A stretch of 53,955 nt of DNA from Clostridiales bacterium (GCA_018372435.1 JAHAJA010000028.1:1-53955); one strand, 5' to 3'. Shown: positions 1-8,707, counted from the stretch's first letter. Numbers and translations are program-made. Notes: generated by a model from the sequence alone, not told the origin.

Positions 1-1
1 A

Positions 2-104
2 GAAATTACTTCGTAATTTCCCTCGTTAACTAATGACTCCTACGGAGTTACGGTCTTTCACTTCGTTCAAGCCCTAGAAGCAGCAAGCTGCTTCTCATTA
101 GTTA
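2..104. repeat. Nested multi-hairpin intergenic element
   Basis: An outer 10-bp perfect stem (27-36 with 95-104, TAACTAATGA/TCATTAGTTA) encloses a 5-bp stem (36-40 with 44-48, ACTCC/GGAGT) and an 8-bp perfect stem (77-84 with 87-94, GAAGCAGC/GCTGCTTC). A separate 8-bp stem lies just outside (2-9 with 13-20, GAAATTAC/GTAATTTC). Together they would fold as a branched structure in RNA or single-stranded DNA. It is probably a dispersed intergenic repeat cut by the window edge; no known RNA family is recognised. Confidence 0.5.
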
Positions 105-146
105 CATTATACATTAATTCATTGCTTTTTTCATTAGAGAATATCA

Positions 147-174
147 GAAAACAGCCAACCTTATCGACAGGCTG
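147..174 (-). terminator. Possible weak terminator of the YczE-like gene
   Basis: On the minus strand, just after the stop codon of the membrane-protein gene, CAGCC (174-170) can pair with GGCTG (156-152), followed by TTTTCTGAT. The stem is short and the U-tract broken, so this is a weak call. Confidence 0.3.
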
Positions 175-186
175 ACTGCTTACCTA

Positions 187-813
187 TTACTGCTTTATTT
201 CATTTTCTATCTTTATATATTTTTTCATCACATCTGAGAAGTATTGAATTACCGGTCCTGCTGCCGCTACTGTTAGTAATGTGATTATACCTAATTTACC
301 ACCCATTAGATATCCTATTAACACCATTACTATATCAAAACATATTTTTGTTTTTCTAAAGTTCCAACCTATCTTATCTGCTATTGCCATAACTACTCCA
401 GTGAATGGGTCAAGTCCAATAGCCACTACAATGAATAGTGCCACTCCAAAATACGTTGCAGAACATCCGATTATTGCACCTATAACTCTTTGTATAAAAC
501 TATTTTGATTTATTACCACATTATATAGATACGTCCCTATTGAAACAAAGAAACCAAATGGTACTATATAGATCAAGGTCCCGATATTAATGTATCTTTT
601 CCCAAGAAAGAATAAGATAACTATCATAGCTACATTTACTATATTAGATATCAATCCCAACTGTTCAGGTTCCATTCTTAGCACACTACGCATGCCATCA
701 TATAATATTGCAATCGGATCATTCCCAAACATGGTTCCCGCATTAAACGCAATACCGAGTCCTACAAAGAAGATACCAATTATCGCAATCAAAACTCTTT
801 TATAATATTTCAT
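187..813 (-). CDS. YczE/YyaS/YitT-like integral membrane protein
   Basis: A 208-residue hydrophobic protein with about five to six predicted membrane segments. The N-terminal segment with LGIAFNAGTMFGNDP and the later GLDPFTGVVMAIADKIGW segment fit the YczE/YyaS/YitT-type family of Firmicute membrane proteins. Family members are usually of unknown transport or permease-like function, so no substrate can be given. The ATG start is supported by a GGAAAGGA ribosome-binding site a few bases upstream. It is transcribed alone, away from the VanZ-like gene at 1271, and the 457-bp gap between them would carry both promoters. The family call is by resemblance; the function is unknown. Confidence 0.7.
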   Translation of the reverse strand: MKYYKRVLIAIIGIFFVGLGIAFNAGTMFGNDPIAILYDGMRSVLRMEPEQLGLISNIVNVAMIVILFFLGKRYINIGTLIYIVPFGFFVSIGTYLYNVVINQNSFIQRVIGAIIGCSATYFGVALFIVVAIGLDPFTGVVMAIADKIGWNFRKTKICFDIVMVLIGYLMGGKLGIITLLTVAAAGPVIQYFSDVMKKYIKIENEIKQ

Positions 814-1270
814 TTAATTTATCCTTTCCTTGCAATAAGCACGTATAGCACCAAACCTTTTACTTGCTATTTACTTTAAAGGATTCTCTTCTTTTTTACA
901 AATGTAATATTCTCCAAAAATTGAATACCTTATGTTACTATAAATTCAAAAAGATCGTTTATCATTTTCAAAATAGATGCGATACATCTTACATACTATA
1001 AAAATTTCAAAGCATAACTCACCGAAACATAGAAGTATACTATTTACAAATGATCAGTACTAGTATAAAAAACCAACATGATAAAAATATATCCATTTTT
1101 ACCCTATACAAATATTTAAATATATAGTAAATTAGTATTAGATATGCATTACCCATTAATTAATTAATTAATTATATATTATTCCAGTGCTTAATAATCC
1201 AATCCTTCTTGGTATCTACGCAAAAGATTGTTAAGTTTTTCGTCAGATAATTTAATAAAAGAAAGGTTGT
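814..1270. other. Divergent AT-rich intergenic region
   Basis: This 457-bp gap lies between two divergent genes. It is very AT-rich and holds a short tandem run of TTAA (about 1156-1174). No RNA gene, convincing ORF or clear -35/-10 pair was identified. It presumably carries the promoters of both flanking genes. Confidence 0.4.
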
Positions 1271-2158
1271 GTGATATATATGAATCGTCTTTCTGTACGA
1301 CTCACTACAATTATTGACCTTATAAGTTTACTCACCTTGGGACTCGAATTCTTTTTAATCTATTATTGCACTAACAGTATACTATCACTAGTCATAATAA
1401 GTTTTGTTCTCATCCTATGTACTAGTATGTTCATTCGAACTTCCAAAAGTTTTGACTCGGGGTTCTTATATAGCTTTATTCTTGTCTTATTCAGCTCATG
1501 TATCATTGGTTTTATCTACATGAAGGGAGAAACCTTCTCCTTCGAATATAGCCAAAATCTACTTATTCTTGTACTGCTTAATTGGTTAATGCCTATGATA
1601 TGCTCCATCTTGCATGACCTTCACGATTCAAGAGAACAATATCACCACTTTACTAGCTTTTTCAAAAAGAGTACAACACAATTTATAATCTATTATATTG
1701 GATTTCTGGCACTTCTTATTGTTATAAAACCGATTACGTTGCCTTGCATAAGTGACACAATGAGGCAGTCTATAACGGAAGATACCAATCGTAATATAAT
1801 ACCTTTTTATAGAATTGCTTGCTATATCGAAGATTCCATCTATAATCAAACAGATATTAGTCCACTCATTCAATATATAACTGTTTCCATACTTGTTACA
1901 TTGCCTTATGGTTTCTACATCAGCTTACTATTCAAGAACAAAGGGCACATACTAAGACTATTCTTACTTTTCTTGTTACCTATAGTAATGGAAGTATGTA
2001 AACACTATATCACTCATGAAGTTGCAGATGTTGAACATATATTACTAGGAGTGCTTGGAGGATTAGTTGGATCTTGCTTCTTCTTTCTACTTAATAGCCG
2101 CTATTCTCATCTTAAGCGGCATGAATTTTTGGAAGGCAGAAAACATTTTAATTGGTAA
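1271..2158 (+). CDS. VanZ-like family membrane protein
   Basis: A 295-residue protein with about seven to eight predicted membrane segments. The C-terminal part (roughly residues 225-280) has the VanZ-like pattern of an acidic residue in a membrane segment (MEVCKHY), a polar loop ending in D-x-E-H, then a glycine-rich segment (LLGVLGGLVG). VanZ-like proteins are linked to low-level teicoplanin resistance in VanA clusters, but most genomic copies have no known role. The start is uncertain: GTG at 1271 sits 4 bases after GAAAGG and ATG at 1280 sits 13 bases after it. The VanRS-like pair at 28-30 kb is far away, so no functional link is claimed. Confidence 0.6.
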   Translation: MIYMNRLSVRLTTIIDLISLLTLGLEFFLIYYCTNSILSLVIISFVLILCTSMFIRTSKSFDSGFLYSFILVLFSSCIIGFIYMKGETFSFEYSQNLLILVLLNWLMPMICSILHDLHDSREQYHHFTSFFKKSTTQFIIYYIGFLALLIVIKPITLPCISDTMRQSITEDTNRNIIPFYRIACYIEDSIYNQTDISPLIQYITVSILVTLPYGFYISLLFKNKGHILRLFLLFLLPIVMEVCKHYITHEVADVEHILLGVLGGLVGSCFFFLLNSRYSHLKRHEFLEGRKHFNW

Positions 2159-2223
2159 ATATAGCAGTTACCTACTCATCCAAATCTTCAAGTGCGAAGT
2201 TTGAGTTATTCATAAAAACTGCA

Positions 2224-2895
2224 TTATAGCGAATCAATATATTCTAATAACTCGTGCGGATGTGCTATTATAGCATCCGCATGATTATTCTCTAATTCCT
2301 CTCGGTCACGAAAGCCCCATAATACACCAACTGTAAACATTCCAGTATTCTTACCCGTTTGCATATCTACATTCGTATCCCCAACATAAAGGCATTCCGC
2401 TGGATCTATATCAAATTCCTCTAACATCATTCTTGCACCGCTTGGATCTGGTTTCTTCGGTACTCCTTCTCTTTGTCCACAAACAAGGTCAAAATATCCT
2501 TCTCCAAAAAGCTCATTCACTACATCTACCGCTCTATCATGTGGTTTATTAGATAAAACACCAATCTTAATTCCTCTAGCTTTTAATTCACCAAGTAACT
2601 CAACCATTCCTCCAAAAGGCTTCACCTTATACATACAATACTCTAAAAACACTTCTTTATATTTGTCCTTGGCACGTGGGAATAATACCTCTGCTTGCTC
2701 ATCACTCTCACTTGCCGCTTTTAAGGCACGCATAACTAATACATCTGCACCATCACCAGCATAGTAGTTATACTCTTCAACTGGTCTTTTCCTAAGTCCT
2801 AATGATTCTAATGTGACATTCGTTGCATATGCGATTGATTCCACTGTATCTGCAATTGTTCCATCTAAATCAAATATTGCTGCTTTCTTCTTCAT
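2224..2895 (-). CDS. HAD-family hydrolase, phosphoglycolate phosphatase-like
   Basis: A 223-residue haloacid dehalogenase-type phosphatase. Motif I is FDLDGTIADT at residues 8-17, with the nucleophile and acid/base aspartates. Motif II is the serine in GVLSNKPHD, and a lysine follows in GVPKKPDP. Motif IV is YVGDTNVDMQT. The four-helix cap lies between motifs I and II, as in Gph/PgmB-like subfamily I enzymes. Likely substrates are small phosphate esters such as phosphoglycolate, but substrate cannot be read from sequence. It follows the helicase gene on the same strand after about 110 bp and may be co-transcribed with it. Confidence 0.85.
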   Translation of the reverse strand: MKKKAAIFDLDGTIADTVESIAYATNVTLESLGLRKRPVEEYNYYAGDGADVLVMRALKAASESDEQAEVLFPRAKDKYKEVFLEYCMYKVKPFGGMVELLGELKARGIKIGVLSNKPHDRAVDVVNELFGEGYFDLVCGQREGVPKKPDPSGARMMLEEFDIDPAECLYVGDTNVDMQTGKNTGMFTVGVLWGFRDREELENNHADAIIAHPHELLEYIDSL

Positions 2896-3005
2896 ATATT
2901 TACCCTTCTTTCTTCAAAAAACTACTAATAAAGTCGTACTCATAGCTATCCAGTTAACGTACTATAAAGCAAGCTCTTTCACTAGATTTCTGAATAGCTA
3001 CTTTC

Positions 3006-5423
3006 TTAACTTATGCTCACTTCATTCCAGAACTTTTCTACCAAAGATGGGAACTTCGTATACCCCGTCACTTCATGAGGGAACCATTCTCTAGGGAACA
3101 GATTCTGATATTGCCTATTGGTAAACCTTTCATCTAATAGTACTATAACTCCGTGATCTTCCTGCGTTCGAATAACACGCCCAGCAGATTGTAGTACTTT
3201 ATTCATTCCATTATATAGATACGCATAATCAAAGCCATTGCCGTTACACCTATCATAGTAAGAACGAAAGAGCTCTCTCTCATTACACACCATAGGAAGT
3301 CCTGTTCCCACAATGATCACTCCAATTAAGCGATTGCTACGTAGGTCAATTCCTTCACTAAAGATCCCCCCCATTACACACAGGCCAATTCTTGTTTCAT
3401 CCGGATCTTCCACAAAATCCTCTAGGAATTGCTCCTTCTCTCGCTCTGTCATAGAATTATGTTGCAAATCAACTTGAGCTTTAAGCTCACCTATAAGAAT
3501 CTTCTCTTCTAGTATTCTTCCTACTTCATTCATTAACTGATAAGAAGGGAAGAATGCCATGTAATTACCTACTTTTGCACCCGCCAACTGGATTATATAT
3601 GATGCAATCTTTTGATACTCATTCTGATTCCTTCTCGTATATTTGGTACTAACATCATTGCCGATAACAAGTAAGCGCTTTTCCTTTTCGAATGGAGAAG
3701 GTGCATAGATTGCATAATCCTCCTCTGTTCCTGCTAATTGGTCTTTATAATAATGAATTGGTAATAACGTTGCAGAGAAGAAAATCGCACTTTTTCCTTT
3801 TGATAAACAAGTTGCTAGATTTCTTGCAGGATTCATACATTGTAATCGTACTCGAAATCCTTCCTTCTCATCATAATCCGTATATATAAGATAGTTCTCA
3901 TCTAACAGCTCATGCATATTAAGAAAATGTCTGACCTGCAAATACAACTCCATACAACGATCTCGATTATCAAAATTCTTCCACTCTACCATGAATTCTT
4001 CAAACTCAGCAAGTAGTCTCATCAGATTAAGTACAAGGTCACCTATACTTTCAACGATCTCACACTCTTCACAGTCTCTCTTTAATTTGAGCATGCTACT
4101 ATTGCATGCTTCCAATCGCTTTGCTAACTTCTTACTATATCCAGCAACAAACTTCTTCACATCAAGAAAATGTTGTTTAAATACTTGTGCACTATACATC
4201 TCTCTAGCACGCTCAACAAGATTATGCGCCTCGTCGATTAAGAATATATAATCATTCTTAGTGTCATTCGCAAAGAACCTTCTAAGATATACATTAGGAT
4301 CGAATACATAATTATAGTCGCAAATTACTGCATCTGACCAATTCGTAACATCTAAGCACATTTCGAATGGACAAACGAGATGCTTTTCTGCATATTCTAG
4401 TATTAATTCCCTCGAAATGGCGTTCTCATGGGTAATCAAATCGTATACAGCATCATTGACACGGTCGTAATGTCCTTTTGCTCTTTCACAGGCACCTGGA
4501 TTACAGTCTGTCTTTTCTAAGATACAGAACTTTTCCTTCGCTGTAATCGTAGTTACTTTCAGTTGCATTCCTTTGTCTTGTAAGATACGGAATGTATCCT
4601 CCGCGGCAGTTCTTGTTATCGTCTTAGCTGTCATATAGAATAACTTATTACTGTAGCCCTCACCCATAGCCTTAACAGATGGATACACCGTTGAGATTGT
4701 CTTGCCAACTCCAGTTGGTGCCTCGATATAAAGCTTCTTATTACGAATAATTGTTTTATATACGCCTGTTACAAGATCTCTTTGCCCCACTCTATAAGGA
4801 AACGGAAAATCTATCCCTTTAATAGAGCTATTTCGTTTCTGCATCCAATTACACTGCCACTCCATCCACTTAGCAAATTCAGAAGTCAAATCCTTAAACC
4901 ATGATTCTAAGAAAGAATAGGTATAGGTCTCTTCAAAATATTTCATCTGCTCCGTTTCAATGTTACAATAAGACATCCTTACACCAATGGAGTCAAGTTT
5001 CTCCTGCTTTGCAGTAATGTAGGCATAGCACATAGCCTGCGCAAGATGTACCGGGGAAGCCTCTTTTAAGAAGCTAAGTTCCATATATATGGCTTTTATT
5101 TCATCTATTATTACTACATTCTCATATAGGTTATTATCTTCATTTAATTCACTTGTGTGGATAATACCATCTGCACGTCCTTCCACACAAAGTGAATATT
5201 CCTCGTCTAGAATAAATGCAGGTACAGTTATGCTTAGCGGTACCTCGGCTTGATATTCACTTCCCATTCGCTTTTGAATCTTACGGTGAATACGGCTGCC
5301 TTCCTGCATCGCGTCGGCGTCTGCTGTCGTTACCTGTGTATTATCAATATTCCCGCTTCGAAGAATAAACTCAACAAGATTTCGCACAGAAACTTTAATA
5401 ACATGATCAACAATCTTGTACAT
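3006..5423 (-). CDS. DinG/Rad3-type Fe-S helicase with N-terminal PD-(D/E)XK nuclease-like domain
   Basis: An 805-residue superfamily 2 helicase. Residues 1-190 look like a PD-(D/E)XK (Cas4/RecB-like) nuclease: D85 in EGRADGI, the triad D107-E108-K110 in IIDEIKA, and Q129 in a LAQAMCYAY helix. The helicase follows: Walker A APTGVGKT at 235-242, DEAH at 397-400, and C-terminal motifs GIFSEGIDL and QSAGRVIRT. Between Walker A and DEAH lie Cys300, Cys307, Cys312, Cys351 and Cys356, matching the 4Fe-4S region of XPD/DinG helicases. The role is probably DNA repair, unwinding from 5' to 3' and possibly nicking structured DNA. The ATG follows AAAGGG. The HAD gene lies downstream. Confidence 0.88.
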   Translation of the reverse strand: MYKIVDHVIKVSVRNLVEFILRSGNIDNTQVTTADADAMQEGSRIHRKIQKRMGSEYQAEVPLSITVPAFILDEEYSLCVEGRADGIIHTSELNEDNNLYENVVIIDEIKAIYMELSFLKEASPVHLAQAMCYAYITAKQEKLDSIGVRMSYCNIETEQMKYFEETYTYSFLESWFKDLTSEFAKWMEWQCNWMQKRNSSIKGIDFPFPYRVGQRDLVTGVYKTIIRNKKLYIEAPTGVGKTISTVYPSVKAMGEGYSNKLFYMTAKTITRTAAEDTFRILQDKGMQLKVTTITAKEKFCILEKTDCNPGACERAKGHYDRVNDAVYDLITHENAISRELILEYAEKHLVCPFEMCLDVTNWSDAVICDYNYVFDPNVYLRRFFANDTKNDYIFLIDEAHNLVERAREMYSAQVFKQHFLDVKKFVAGYSKKLAKRLEACNSSMLKLKRDCEECEIVESIGDLVLNLMRLLAEFEEFMVEWKNFDNRDRCMELYLQVRHFLNMHELLDENYLIYTDYDEKEGFRVRLQCMNPARNLATCLSKGKSAIFFSATLLPIHYYKDQLAGTEEDYAIYAPSPFEKEKRLLVIGNDVSTKYTRRNQNEYQKIASYIIQLAGAKVGNYMAFFPSYQLMNEVGRILEEKILIGELKAQVDLQHNSMTEREKEQFLEDFVEDPDETRIGLCVMGGIFSEGIDLRSNRLIGVIIVGTGLPMVCNERELFRSYYDRCNGNGFDYAYLYNGMNKVLQSAGRVIRTQEDHGVIVLLDERFTNRQYQNLFPREWFPHEVTGYTKFPSLVEKFWNEVSIS

Positions 5424-5515
5424 TCTGCAATCCCTTTCGTAACTAATACTATATTAAGACTCCTTCAATTAATTACAATTATAGTACATTTGTTCGCAAT
5501 CCGCAATGCAACGGA

Positions 5516-5554
5516 AATAAAAAAGAAGAATTCTTATGAAAATTAGAATTCTTC
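5516..5554 (-). terminator. Rho-independent terminator
   Basis: On the minus strand a perfect 10-bp stem (GAAGAATTCT with AGAATTCTTC; forward 5525-5534 and 5545-5554) is followed by TTTTTTATTT. It ends the Asn/Arg-rich protein gene upstream and insulates it from the helicase gene. Confidence 0.85.
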
Positions 5555-5627
5555 TTTCCTCTATTCTTATACGTGATATATTAAAAATATATCATACGAA
5601 TTTTATCTTATATATCGAATACTTGTA

Positions 5628-6311
5628 TTACATTAACATAGTGTAATCTTCATCATCATCGCCATATAGACCATTCTGATATCCACGAGTCCAATCGATA
5701 TTATTTGTTCTTTTTTGCTTCACTTGAGGCTTTGCTTGTTTCTCTGTTTTCTTGCTTTCTTGTTTCTTTTGCATAGCCTTCTTTTCGCGTTCTAAACGCT
5801 TAATAGTCTCAAATTTGTCTGGTTGTTGTTCTTTTTCTTTAGTAGGTGCATCTTTCATTCTTTGGTCTTTGCTGCCGTAGCTTTTACCAGATCTACCTTC
5901 ATTTCTGTCCGCATCATCGCGATCTTTATTAAAACCACGATCCTTATTGTAGCTATTATAGCTCCCACCTCTTGTATCTTTGCCTCTAAATCCATTGTTA
6001 TCTCTTTGATAACCACCTGTACGTTCAGACGTTTCACCATCTCTTTTATATGGTCTTGCAGGTCTATCGGTACGATTGTTTGAATCCCCTTGTCTGTTAT
6101 AAGGTCTTGATTCTTTGTTGAATGGTTTAGCGTCTTTGTTATAAGGTCTTCCTTCCTTATTAAACGGACGATTCTCACGGTTTCCATTATAAGTTCTACC
6201 TTCACCGCGATTTTCATTATCACGATTTACTCTAGGTTTATAATTGTTGTTTCTCGTCTCGTTGCTACGGTTTTCTCTTGGTCTGCTATCATTAGCATTG
6301 CTTGTAACCAC
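5628..6311 (-). CDS. Disordered Asn/Arg/Gly-rich basic protein, hypothetical
   Basis: A GTG start at 6311 is chosen because AGGAGG lies seven to eight bases upstream; the in-frame ATG at 6380 has no such site. This gives 227 residues. The first about 160 residues are low-complexity, with repeated short units such as NRENR, RPYNK and KPFNK and RG/NR dipeptides. A Lys/Glu-rich probable coiled coil follows (about 155-200), then a tail NIDWTRGYQNGLYG ending in DDDEDYTMLM. The charge is strongly basic with an acidic end. Such composition suits RNA binding or condensate-forming tails of bacterial RNA helicases, but no folded domain is seen and the function is unknown. It is a single-gene unit with its own strong terminator. 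Confidence 0.7.
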   Translation of the reverse strand: MVTSNANDSRPRENRSNETRNNNYKPRVNRDNENRGEGRTYNGNRENRPFNKEGRPYNKDAKPFNKESRPYNRQGDSNNRTDRPARPYKRDGETSERTGGYQRDNNGFRGKDTRGGSYNSYNKDRGFNKDRDDADRNEGRSGKSYGSKDQRMKDAPTKEKEQQPDKFETIKRLEREKKAMQKKQESKKTEKQAKPQVKQKRTNNIDWTRGYQNGLYGDDDEDYTMLM

Positions 6312-6661
6312 TGAATGTTCTCCTCCTAAACTGTGAATGTTCAATAAATAGGTATTTTCAATTATACCTTTTAGTAGCATAATATACCGCTCTTAATTAT
6401 TTTATGCTATTTTACAATAAAGTCAATATATTTTTACTGTTTTTTGCAATTAAATCAATGAATTTTATGAGACTTTAACAAAATAACTCCTTGCTTTTTT
6501 TTATTCAATCTGATACATTCATAATAAAGAGAAACATTAGCTTACTCGAATTAATTTTTCACTTGTTACAATAGGAAATAAGTTACAGTAAATTAATGCA
6601 CAGAAGATAACTAGGATACTTACTGTGACAATCTCAATTATAAAGAAATGAGGTATTTTTA

Positions 6662-7000
6662 ATGAGCGACGAACGTCATGATATCGATTGCGATTGCGGA
6701 TGCAACGAAGAAGAACAAGGAATGGTAACATTAACTCTTGATGATGGTACTGAGATGGAATGTATTGTATTAACAATCTTCCCAGTTAACGGAAACGATT
6801 ATATTGCATTACTACCTGTTGAAGAAGCAGAAAGTGATGAAGAAGGTGAAGTTTTCTTATACCGTTTCAAACAATTAGAAAACGAAGAAATCGAACTTCT
6901 TAACATCGAAGATGATGATGAATACGAAGCTGTTGCTGACGCATTCGATCAATTTCTTGATGATGAAGAATTCCAAGACATAATAGACGACGAAGAATAA
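6662..7000 (+). CDS. DUF1292 domain protein
   Basis: A 112-residue very acidic protein. The core VTLTLDDGTEMECIVLTIFPVNGNDYIALLPV followed by VFLYRF is the DUF1292 pattern, common as a small single-domain protein in Clostridia and Bacilli. The N-terminus has a His/Cys cluster (DERHDIDCDCGCNEEE) and the C-terminus is a Glu/Asp-rich helix. The biochemical role is unknown; relatives often sit near yrvJ/yqgF-type genes, which is not the case here. GAGG upstream supports the ATG. It is monocistronic and followed directly by a strong terminator. Confidence 0.85.
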   Translation: MSDERHDIDCDCGCNEEEQGMVTLTLDDGTEMECIVLTIFPVNGNDYIALLPVEEAESDEEGEVFLYRFKQLENEEIELLNIEDDDEYEAVADAFDQFLDDEEFQDIIDDEE

Positions 7001-7005
7001 AACTT

Positions 7006-7044
7006 AGGTGCTCTCTACGACATTGGTAGAGAGCACCTTTTTAT
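7006..7044 (+). terminator. Rho-independent terminator of the DUF1292 gene
   Basis: A perfect 13-bp stem (AGGTGCTCTCTAC at 7006-7018 with GTAGAGAGCACCT at 7026-7038) with a 7-base loop is followed by TTTTTATT. The convergent nagB gene ends at 7049, so the hairpin may also serve the opposite strand weakly. Confidence 0.92.
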
Positions 7045-7048
7045 TATC

Positions 7049-7762
7049 TTATGATTCAAAACAACAAATCACGGTCAAATCAGGATGTAATTGAAGTATA
7101 GAAGCTGGTATGGCTGGAGTTACTGGTCCGTTAAGAGCCTTATTAATAATCTCTTCTTTATCCTTGCCATTAGCAATTAATAATATCTTCTGTGCTTGCA
7201 TAATAGATTTAATACCCATTGTGATTGCCTTCCTTGGGACTTCCTCGATCGAATCAAAGAACCTAGCATTGGCATTAATTGTTGTTTCGCCAAGCTCTAC
7301 AATGTGGGTTGTTTTTTCGAATGCTTGATCGGGTTCATTAAAACCGATATGCCCATTGTGTCCAATCCCAAGTAACTGCATATCAATACCACCAACTTTT
7401 TGAATCAAAGCATCATATACCTTGCATTCTTCTTGTAAATCCACTGCTTTTCCATTTGGTACATATGTATTTTCTTGCTTAATATTAATATGTGAGAATA
7501 AGTGTTTATCCATAAAATAACGATAACTTTGTTCATTATCAGAATTAATTCCTACATACTCATCTAAGTTTACAGACCTCGCTAAAGAGAAATCAATATC
7601 CCCTTTCTCATACCAATCAATTAACTGTTTATAGGTACCTATTGGCGTAGATCCTGTTGCTAATCCTAATACGCTATTTGGCTTTAAAATTACTTGTGCC
7701 GATATAATATTCGCCGCCTTACGACTTAAATCAGAATAATCTTTTGCATATATAAGCTTCAT
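7049..7762 (-). CDS. nagB: Glucosamine-6-phosphate deaminase
   Basis: A 237-residue NagB, close to the usual length of about 240. It converts glucosamine 6-phosphate to fructose 6-phosphate and ammonia in the cytoplasm. Visible signatures are GLATGSTPIGTY near the N-terminus (phosphate binding), SVNLDEYVGI (catalytic Asp), and LGIGHNGHIGFNEPDQAF with the active-site His/Glu group. No nagA lies next to it. AGGAGG sits seven bases before the ATG. It could drain amino sugars released from galacto-N-biose or lacto-N-biose by the block at 10-20 kb, but this is inference. A palindromic repeat copy lies just upstream. Confidence 0.95.
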   Translation of the reverse strand: MKLIYAKDYSDLSRKAANIISAQVILKPNSVLGLATGSTPIGTYKQLIDWYEKGDIDFSLARSVNLDEYVGINSDNEQSYRYFMDKHLFSHINIKQENTYVPNGKAVDLQEECKVYDALIQKVGGIDMQLLGIGHNGHIGFNEPDQAFEKTTHIVELGETTINANARFFDSIEEVPRKAITMGIKSIMQAQKILLIANGKDKEEIINKALNGPVTPAIPASILQLHPDLTVICCFES

Positions 7763-7785
7763 TTGCTTCCTCCTGTATTTACTAA

Positions 7786-7925
7786 AACTTGTCTAATGTT
7801 ATACCGAACGTAGTTCGATGAGCAACCGTATGAAGTCCTTGGTACGAAAGACTCTGTATTATAGAGCCTTCGTACCACTACGAACTTCAGCGGGGCGAGA
7901 GCATGTTACGAGTGAATACGTTAGT
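7786..7925. repeat. MITE-like palindromic repeat, copy A (internal part)
   Basis: About 135 bp that match the reverse complement of the central part of the long copy at 25387-25661. Shared words are CTAATGTTAT, CGAACGTAGTT, GATGAGCAAC, GTATGAAGTC, TGGTAC, CCACTACGAACTTCA and GCGAGAGC. The centre is a hairpin: TGGTACGAA (7840-7848) with TTCGTACCA (7869-7877), plus CTCT/AGAG inside. It fills the nagB upstream region and touches the stop codon of the DUF4358 gene. Confidence 0.75.
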
Positions 7926-8434
7926 TATTGTATCAATGCATCATCAACGATCTTCTTAATACTTGCTATATCATCATATACTAAATAGAATACGAACTTA
8001 TCTTTAACAATGACCTGGCCTTCTTTTACTTTTTGATATTGGTCAGGAAGATATTGTTCCCAATCAGCTTCTTGCGCCTGTTTCAATTCATCAAATGCAA
8101 GCTTAACAGTATTCACATCTTTCTCTTCTTTTACTTTTGCTATAATAATACGATCTGCTCTCACATTCATTGGATTCTCATAATAGATTGCTTCTTCTAG
8201 TAGATTTGGGTCAAGATTCATCATCTCAAGAATAGCAGAACCATTCTCGCTTAATAGATCCACTTCGTTCCAGCCAAGTTCTTCTTTAGAGGAAAGATTC
8301 GCATCTTTTGCAATACGCTCTCCAATGGAGTTAATTAAATCTTGCGTTTTCACGTCTACTTCCTTGGCTTTCTTACACCCAATTAAACCAACCGCTATAA
8401 TTACCACTAGCATTACTGAAATAATCTTTTTCAT
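7925..8434 (-). CDS. DUF4358 lipoprotein
   Basis: A 169-residue secreted lipoprotein. The signal peptide MKKIISVMLVVIIAVGLIGC ends in a lipobox (LIGC, Cys20), so the mature protein would be anchored on the outside of the membrane. The rest fits DUF4358, a family of small clostridial lipoproteins with no known function; the AKVKEEKDVNTVKLAF and YLVYDD segments are typical. AAGGAG lies before the ATG. The 3' end of the gene runs into a dispersed palindromic repeat, so the last residues may have been altered by it. Confidence 0.8.
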   Translation of the reverse strand: MKKIISVMLVVIIAVGLIGCKKAKEVDVKTQDLINSIGERIAKDANLSSKEELGWNEVDLLSENGSAILEMMNLDPNLLEEAIYYENPMNVRADRIIIAKVKEEKDVNTVKLAFDELKQAQEADWEQYLPDQYQKVKEGQVIVKDKFVFYLVYDDIASIKKIVDDALIQ

Positions 8435-8497
8435 ATGTTCTCCTTCTACCTCACTAAGTTAATTAATTGCGAAGTATAAGGGTCCGCAATTAACCAT

Positions 8498-8707
8498 TCA
8501 CTTATTCATTTTGGGAATATTTTCTCCATCTTCTAGTTTTTTATTCATTTGCTCTTCACTATTTTCCCTACACTCTAGATTCGTTTGCTCTTCCAAGATA
8601 TTTATCATCTGCCTACGAAACTCATCCATTTCATCGTCATTTAACTCGTCAAACTTAATGTTTTTATCCGGGAAATATATATAATTCTCAAATCTCAGCT
8701 TCTCCAT
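8498..8707 (-). CDS. Small acidic hypothetical protein
   Basis: A 69-residue ORF with a GGAG site well placed before ATG. It is rich in Asp, Glu, Asn and Lys, with one short aromatic stretch (FENYIYFPD) and a predicted helix DEMDEFRRQMINILEEQTN. No family is recognised. It is divergent from the serine recombinase, separated by 146 bp with two clear dyads, so it may be a partner or regulator of that gene, or a neighbour by chance. Its good ribosome-binding site and compact position favour a real gene. Confidence 0.5.
   Translation of the reverse strand: MEKLRFENYIYFPDKNIKFDELNDDEMDEFRRQMINILEEQTNLECRENSEEQMNKKLEDGENIPKMNK

Noticed and set aside
1156..1174. Tandem TTAA run
   Set aside because: Short AT microsatellite expected in such a low-GC intergenic region; no dyad or regulator link.
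5823..6083. Hydrophobic plus-strand ORF opposite the Asn/Arg-rich gene
   Set aside because: Antisense shadow; Phe/Ile/Ser-rich because it is the complement of Arg/Asn/Lys codons.
5855..6223. Open reading frame of 122 codons on the minus strand inside the Asn/Arg-rich gene
   Set aside because: It is a shadow created by the repetitive codon use of the real gene in another frame; it has no ribosome-binding site.
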